Of a stretch of DNA of 64,000 nucleotides, positions 59,500 to 64,000 are shown in pieces (the stretch's first letter is position 1; each line of letters starts with the position of its first letter). The notes below the pieces were generated by a model. That model saw nothing but the letters and a program-made list of their open reading frames with translations. It had not been told where the DNA came from and ran no database searches. The stretch is from CBETVX01 sp965539935. Its GTDB lineage: Bacteria > Bacillota > Clostridia > Peptostreptococcales > Caminicellaceae. The translations under genes were made by a program, and so were the position numbers. The stretch lies in contig CBETVX010000003.1 in NCBI GenBank assembly GCA_965539935.1, positions 24,385 to 88,384 of the forward strand, in the 5' to 3' direction.

Positions 59500-59537
59500 T
59501 GAAATATATATGAAAATAAATTCTGGAGGTGCTTGTA

Positions 59538-60584
59538 ATGGATAAGGTTAAGGTAGTAATTTGGGGATTTGGTGCCATGGGAAGTGGAATGGCAAGAATG
59601 CTTTTAAAGAAAAAAGGTGTAGAGATCGTAGGAGTATGTGACAGAAATAAAGCAAGAGTAGGAAAAGATATGTATGAATACTTAGGCGTTGAAAGAGGAG
59701 ATAGACCTGAGGTTATTATTAATAATAATATTGAAGAAGTATTAACAGAAGGTTGTTGTGATGTATGTTTATGTGCTACTGATTCTTTTACTAAATCAGC
59801 TTTTCCAAGATTAAAACTTGTATTAGAGAAAAAAATAAATGTTATTTCTACTGCAGAAGAAATGGCTTATCCAAAGGCTCAAAATCCTGAATTGGCTGCT
59901 GAATTAGATAGAATTGCAAAAGAAAATGGAGTATCTATATTAGGTACAGGAATAAATCCAGGTTTAATAATGGACTTATTAGTAGTATGTTTAACTGGAT
60001 GTATGACAGATGTAGATTATATAGAGGCAAAAAGAGTTAATAGTTTATCACCCTTTGGTCCAGCTGTAATGGAAGAACAAGGTGTTGGGATAACTGTTGA
60101 TGAATTTAATAAAGGAGTAGAAGATGGAACTCTAGCAGGACATGTAGGCTTTGCTGAGTCGGTAAATATGATCGCAGATGCAATTGGTTGGAATGTGGAA
60201 AAGTTCGAACAACAAATGAAGCCAATAGTAACTAGTGTAGATAGAAAATCTAAATATGGGTTTGCAGCAGCTGGAAATGTTGCAGGTGTTAATATGACAG
60301 GACAAGGTTATGTTGATGGTGAAGTTAAGATTGATATGATACATCCACAACAAATCGAACCTGAAATGGAAGGAACATATACAGGAGACTATATTACTAT
60401 AAAAGGAACACCAGAAGTTAATATGTCTATAAAACCAGAAGTTGAAGGTGGACTTGGAACTATAGCAATGTGTGTAAATATGATTCCCCATGTTATAAAT
60501 GCAGATCCAGGACTTAAAACTATGATTGATTTACCTGTACCAAGGGCTATTATGGGTGATATGAGAGATTTTATTAAGAAATAA
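59538..60584 (+). CDS. ord: 2,4-diaminopentanoate dehydrogenase
   Basis: A 348-residue NAD(P)-linked amino acid dehydrogenase that oxidises (2R,4S)-2,4-diaminopentanoate to 2-amino-4-oxopentanoate and ammonia. The N-terminal Rossmann motif VVIWGFGAMGSGMARML spans about residues 6-22, and the catalytic/dimer domain of the dihydrodipicolinate-reductase-like type follows (LGTGINPGLIMDLLV, about 138-152). Assignment rests on the exact order ord-ortA-ortB-oraS-oraE known from Clostridium sticklandii. ATG at 59538 follows GGAGGTG; an in-frame GTG at 59529 overlaps that site. Confidence 0.93.
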   Translation: MDKVKVVIWGFGAMGSGMARMLLKKKGVEIVGVCDRNKARVGKDMYEYLGVERGDRPEVIINNNIEEVLTEGCCDVCLCATDSFTKSAFPRLKLVLEKKINVISTAEEMAYPKAQNPELAAELDRIAKENGVSILGTGINPGLIMDLLVVCLTGCMTDVDYIEAKRVNSLSPFGPAVMEEQGVGITVDEFNKGVEDGTLAGHVGFAESVNMIADAIGWNVEKFEQQMKPIVTSVDRKSKYGFAAAGNVAGVNMTGQGYVDGEVKIDMIHPQQIEPEMEGTYTGDYITIKGTPEVNMSIKPEVEGGLGTIAMCVNMIPHVINADPGLKTMIDLPVPRAIMGDMRDFIKK

Positions 60585-60599
60585 GGTAGGTGTATGGTT

Positions 60600-60905
60600 A
60601 TGGCTAAAAAAGGAGATTGGGTCTTAATACATAATATTGTACTAAGTCCTGAAGATAGAGCGCCACAGGTACCTGATGATACAAAAAAGGTTCCCTTAGA
60701 AATGTGGGTTAAAGGCTTTTTGCTTGATAATAGTGAGATAGGAGAAATCGTAGAAATTAAAACCATTACTGGAAGAAGAGTAAAGGGGAAACTCCTTGAA
60801 GTAAATCCAACATACAAACACTCCTTTGGAAACTTTGTTCCAGAACAGTTGCAAATAGGTCTTCAATTAAAGTCTATTATTTTTGGAGGTGAAGACCATG
60901 AGTAA
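60600..60905 (+). CDS. ortA: 2-amino-4-oxopentanoate thiolase, alpha subunit OrtA
   Basis: A 101-residue protein starting AKKGDWVLIHNIVL, with VRA-type linker RAPQVPDDTKKVPLEMWVKG (about 20-39) and TGRRVKGKLLEVNPTYKHSFG (about 57-77 in part). With OrtB it cleaves 2-amino-4-oxopentanoate with CoA to D-alanine and acetyl-CoA. ATG at 60600 is nine bases from AAGGTAGG and is chosen over ATG 60594. The end overlaps ortB by eight bases. Confidence 0.9.
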   Translation: MAKKGDWVLIHNIVLSPEDRAPQVPDDTKKVPLEMWVKGFLLDNSEIGEIVEIKTITGRRVKGKLLEVNPTYKHSFGNFVPEQLQIGLQLKSIIFGGEDHE

Positions 60906-62310
60906 AGATATGAGTTATTCTGGTGTAATGTCTAGAAAAAATGAAATAATGAAAAAGGCGGTTGGAATAGATTTTGAAAAATATGAAACCGGTGGAATAG
61001 CCTTTGAATATGAAAAGATGATGAGGGAAACGGGCTATACCCTAGAAGAGGTACAGAAGATTCAAAAAGAAACTAGTATAGGAAATACACCGATTTTAGA
61101 GCTTAAAAATCTAACAAAACTTGCTAGAAAATTAGCACCTGAAGGAAAAGGTGCACGAATTTTCATTAAGGATGAGGCTTCAAACCCTTCAGGTAGTTTT
61201 AAGGCTAGGAGAGCTGCCAATTCAGTATATCATGCGAAAAAACTAGGATATAAAGGGGTTATTGCAGCAACTAGTGGGAATTATGGTGCTGCCGTTGCTA
61301 GTCAAGCAGCTATGCTAGGTCTTAAATGTATTATTGTACAAGAGTGCTATGATAGCAGAGGAGTAGGACAGCCAGAGATAATTGAAAAAGCAAGAAAATG
61401 TGAGGCCTATGGAGCAGAAGTTATTCAACTTACAGTAGGACCCGAATTATTCTATACTTTTCTAAAACTACTGGAGGAAACAGGATATTTTAATGCTTCC
61501 CTTTATACTCCCTTTGCTATAGCAGGGGTTGAAACTTTAGGATATGAATTGGCAATACAGATGAGGGAAAAGGTAGGTCGTGACCCCGATGTAGTGATTT
61601 GTACAAATGCAGGTGGAGGAAATTTAACAGGAACTGCTAGGGGTTTAATTAAAGCTGGTGCAGAAATGACTAAAATAGTTGGAGCCAGTGTAAATCTTAA
61701 GGGACTTCATATGGCAAGTGATACTCAGTTTAACAGGAAATCCTTTACGACAGGTCATACTGGTTTCGGTATACCCTTTGCAACGTGGCCCGATAGATCC
61801 GATGTTCCTAGGTCCGCAGCAAGACCATTAAGATATATGGATAGATATGTAATAGTTAATCAAGGAGAAGTTTTCTATATGACAGAGGCCTTAGCCCAAT
61901 TAGAGGGATTAGAAAGAGGCCCAGCAGGGAATACTTCTTTAGCTGCAGCCTTTAGTATAGCTCAAGAAATGGATAGAGATAAGATTATAGTTGTACAAGA
62001 AACAGAGTATACAGGGGCTGGAAAACACATTCAACCCCAGTTATCCTTTGCAAGAGAAAATGGAATTGAGATAAAATTTGGAAATCCAAGGGATGAAGTG
62101 GCAGGAGAAAGTATTATTTTACCAGAACATCCTAGTATGTTAAAAGCTGTAGATTTAGACCTAGATAAAATAAGAAAATCTTATATAAAAAATTGTTTAA
62201 AAGTGAATGAGGTAAATGAATTAAGACAAGAGGATTTAGAGTTTTTAGCTAAGGATACAAAGACAGATCTAGAGTATATAAAAAGTGTTCTAGAAGAATT
62301 AGAAGTATAG
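60898..62310 (+). CDS. ortB: 2-amino-4-oxopentanoate thiolase, beta subunit OrtB
   Basis: A 470-residue PLP protein of the threonine-synthase/tryptophan-synthase-beta fold. The PLP lysine lies in EASNPSGSFKARRAA (about 96-110), and TSGNYGAAVASQAAMLG (about 126-142) and NAGGGNLTG (about 238-246) bind cofactor phosphate. It is the catalytic subunit of the PLP-dependent thiolase, an enzyme unlike biosynthetic thiolases. ATG at 60898 follows GGAGGTG and overlaps the end of ortA, so the two subunits are made together. Confidence 0.92.
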   Translation: MSKDMSYSGVMSRKNEIMKKAVGIDFEKYETGGIAFEYEKMMRETGYTLEEVQKIQKETSIGNTPILELKNLTKLARKLAPEGKGARIFIKDEASNPSGSFKARRAANSVYHAKKLGYKGVIAATSGNYGAAVASQAAMLGLKCIIVQECYDSRGVGQPEIIEKARKCEAYGAEVIQLTVGPELFYTFLKLLEETGYFNASLYTPFAIAGVETLGYELAIQMREKVGRDPDVVICTNAGGGNLTGTARGLIKAGAEMTKIVGASVNLKGLHMASDTQFNRKSFTTGHTGFGIPFATWPDRSDVPRSAARPLRYMDRYVIVNQGEVFYMTEALAQLEGLERGPAGNTSLAAAFSIAQEMDRDKIIVVQETEYTGAGKHIQPQLSFARENGIEIKFGNPRDEVAGESIILPEHPSMLKAVDLDLDKIRKSYIKNCLKVNEVNELRQEDLEFLAKDTKTDLEYIKSVLEELEV

Positions 62311-62330
62311 ACACTATATTTACTTTGTCA

Positions 62331-62356
62331 TTAGCCGTCAGCTATAAGCTATCAGC
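62331..62356 (+). repeat. Short repeated motif in the ortB-oraS gap
   Basis: TAGCCGTCAGC at 62332-62342 is followed by AGCTATCAGC at 62347-62356, near-identical units in tandem. Motifs of this look are common scattered repeats in anaerobe genomes. The 129-base gap also holds AGGAGGG ahead of oraS; no terminator is seen. Confidence 0.3.
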
Positions 62357-62439
62357 AAAATATAACACAAGTTTAATTAGATAGAATTTGTAGATAGAGT
62401 AAATAACAATCTTAAAATTAATATTTAGGAGGGCAAAAT

Positions 62440-62817
62440 ATGAAAGGTCTGATGAAAAGAGAGGATGATTTTCAGGAAAGAAGAAAACATCTAGAAAATC
62501 TATCCGATGAAGAATTAAAAGATAGATTTTGGGAGCTGATTGAAAAAATCGTTGATCCAATGATTGATATGGCTAAAACCCATACTACTCCAGCTATAGA
62601 GCGTTCCGTATTATTAAGGATGGGTTTTTCTAGTATTGAAGCTAAGCCTCTTGTAGAAGGTGCTATAGATAGAGGATTAATTGGAAAGGGTGTAGGACAT
62701 TTAGTATATAAAGTATCTAAGGAAAATAATATTCCAATTAGACAGGCCGGCCTTGAAATGATTGAAGGAAAACACTGGGATAGGTTAGTAGAAATTTTCA
62801 AAGGAGGGAAGGCGTAA
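62440..62817 (+). CDS. oraS: D-ornithine 4,5-aminomutase, S subunit
   Basis: A 125-residue small subunit of the B12- and PLP-dependent mutase that moves the terminal amino group of D-ornithine to C4. It contains RREDDFQERRKHLENLSDE-like charged start and SVLLRMGFSSIEAKPLVEG (about 51-69) and GVGHLVYKVSK (about 82-92). AGGAGGG before ATG. Its stop overlaps the start of oraE (TAATG). Confidence 0.93.
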   Translation: MKGLMKREDDFQERRKHLENLSDEELKDRFWELIEKIVDPMIDMAKTHTTPAIERSVLLRMGFSSIEAKPLVEGAIDRGLIGKGVGHLVYKVSKENNIPIRQAGLEMIEGKHWDRLVEIFKGGKA

Positions 62818-64000
62818 TGAAAAAAATTGGGATAGAAGATAAACTAGACATTAGAGAGATACTAAATGATTTAGAAAACTATAGACCTAAAAGAAGGGGT
62901 TGGACATGGAGAAAGAAGGTAGATAAACTAGAAATTGGTCCCCATGAATACCATGACTGTTCTGAACCCCTTAAAAACTCCATAGGAATCCCTGCAGATT
63001 TACAATACTTTGATAATATGGACCCTCAACCACAGGAGGTTATAACTACAGAAATAGCTTCAGGTAGATTTGAAGATGATATTAGAAGAATGAGAATGGC
63101 TGCTTGGCATGGGGCAGATCATATAATGGTTATTAGGACAGCGGGACAATCTCACTTTGATGGACTTATTGAGGGAACACCTCAAGGTATTGGTGGTATC
63201 CCAGTAACTAGGAAGCAAGTTAGAGCCCAAAGAAAGGCATTGGATATTATAGAAGAAGAGGTAGGAAGACCAATAAACTATCATTCATACGTATCTGGTG
63301 TAGCAGGGCCAGATATTGCAGTAATGTTTGCCGAAGAAGGTGTAAACGGTGCTCACCAAGACCCTCAGTATAATGTTTTATATAGAAATATAAATATGAT
63401 AAGATCCTTTGTAGATGCTGCAGAATCTAAGAAGATAATGACTTGGGCGAAAATGGCTCAAATAGATGGAGCCCATAATGCTAATGCTACAGCTAGAGAA
63501 GCTTGGAAAGTAATGCCTGAACTAATGGTGCAGCACGGTATAAATGCTTTATACTCTCACAAAGTAGGTATGAAAAAAGAAGATATATGCTTATCAACTG
63601 TTCCACCTTCAGCATCCCCCCTTCCAGCATTAAAATATGATTTACCCTATGCCGTTGCATTGAGGGATTTCTTCGATGAATACAAAATGAGGGCACAGCA
63701 AAACACTAAGTATATTACATCTTCATCTAGAGAAGCCACAGTTACACATGTGTTAAATATGTTTATTTCTAAGCTAACAAGTGCTGATATACAATCTACA
63801 ATTACTCCCGATGAAGGAAGAAATGTGCCATGGCATATGTATAATATAGAGGCTTGTGATACAGCTAAACAAACTTTAGTAGGACTTGATGGCTTAATGG
63901 AAATGGTTGAACTTAAAAAGGATGGATATTTAGGAGAAAAAGCGAGGGAACTTAAAGAAAGAGCAGTATTATTCTTAGAAGAAGTAATTGAAGTAGGCGG
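62817..64000 (+). CDS. oraE: D-ornithine 4,5-aminomutase, E subunit (N-terminal part)
   Basis: The frame opens with ATG at 62817, sharing the A of the oraS stop, behind AAGGAGGG, and runs off the window after 394 codons. RRGWTWRKK near residue 25, MAAWHGADHIMVIRTAGQSH (about 94-113), YHSYVSGVAGPDIAV (about 157-171) and DGAHNANATAREAW (about 217-230) are typical of the TIM-barrel part of OraE. The B12-binding Rossmann domain and PLP lysine that would complete the subunit lie to the right. Substrate binding depends on AdoCbl and PLP. Confidence 0.95.
   Translation, partial: MKKIGIEDKLDIREILNDLENYRPKRRGWTWRKKVDKLEIGPHEYHDCSEPLKNSIGIPADLQYFDNMDPQPQEVITTEIASGRFEDDIRRMRMAAWHGADHIMVIRTAGQSHFDGLIEGTPQGIGGIPVTRKQVRAQRKALDIIEEEVGRPINYHSYVSGVAGPDIAVMFAEEGVNGAHQDPQYNVLYRNINMIRSFVDAAESKKIMTWAKMAQIDGAHNANATAREAWKVMPELMVQHGINALYSHKVGMKKEDICLSTVPPSASPLPALKYDLPYAVALRDFFDEYKMRAQQNTKYITSSSREATVTHVLNMFISKLTSADIQSTITPDEGRNVPWHMYNIEACDTAKQTLVGLDGLMEMVELKKDGYLGEKARELKERAVLFLEEVIEVG

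Noticed and set aside
1..64000. CRISPR arrays, tRNA or rRNA genes, insertion sequences, prophage
   Set aside because: No regularly spaced repeats, cloverleaf sequences with TTCGA-type arms, transposase, integrase or phage structural genes were recognised.

Overview
The window is low-GC DNA with strong Shine-Dalgarno sites (AGGAGG, GGGGTG), frequent GTG and TTG starts, a T-box riboswitch, sporulation genes (SpoIID type, BofC-like) and a SCIFF ranthipeptide locus. Together with a complete-looking front end of the clostridial ornithine degradation operon, this points to an anaerobic, spore-forming, amino-acid-fermenting member of the Clostridia. An affiliation near Tissierella or Acetoanaerobium (Clostridium) sticklandii is an inference from gene content, not a measurement.

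Layout. 1-142 holds the first 47 codons of a bacterial microcompartment shell protein (EutS/PduU family) running off the left edge. 684-1424 is a short-chain dehydrogenase. 1655-6352 is a lantibiotic/bacitracin-type resistance module: a histidine kinase and OmpR-type regulator on the minus strand, divergent from an ABC ATPase and two permeases, with 11-bp-phased direct repeats between them. 6361-11822 is an accessory stretch with two decayed genes, a choloylglycine-hydrolase/penicillin-acylase relative, an ankyrin protein, a DsrE protein, a YdjM-type membrane protein, an unrecognised protein and a flavodoxin-ferredoxin fusion. 12169-18692 has a two-HKD phospholipase D protein, a GltS-like transporter coupled to two M20 amidohydrolases, and the flavodiiron protein FprA.

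18880-29951 carries housekeeping genes (hflX, HEAT-repeat protein, IMPACT family, CoA-binding protein, two half-size TauE proteins, cysK, nadE, yebC), a glycyl radical enzyme/activase pair (YjjI/YjjW), a BofC-like protein, and two small genes of 34 and 31 codons. 30150-43385 is the classic clostridial run ruvC-ruvA-ruvB-DUF2905-spoIID-queA-tgt-yajC-TIGR04086-scfA-scfB-gamma carbonic anhydrase-secD-secF, followed by an AarF/UbiB kinase. 43459-57844 continues with lapA-like, recJ, apt, relA/spoT, dtd, an MBL hydrolase, hemZ, a T-box-controlled hisS-aspS operon, a CsoR-type repressor, an RseC-like protein and glyA.

57907-64000 is the metabolic highlight: a PAS-containing sigma-54 activator followed by a -24/-12 promoter and the operon ord-ortA-ortB-oraS-oraE (oraE cut by the right edge). 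It converts D-ornithine through 2,4-diaminopentanoate and 2-amino-4-oxopentanoate to alanine and acetyl-CoA.

Notable irregularities: yajC and hemZ are each interrupted by a single in-frame TAA, and two intergenic regions contain frameshifted gene remnants. No rRNA, tRNA, CRISPR array, insertion sequence or prophage was recognised. Much of the window is ordinary chromosomal backbone. The least explained items are the small genes at 18929-19033 and 26483-26578, the unknown protein at 10409-10930, the overlapping Asp/His triplets in the T-box, and the paired palindromes ahead of the ornithine operon.
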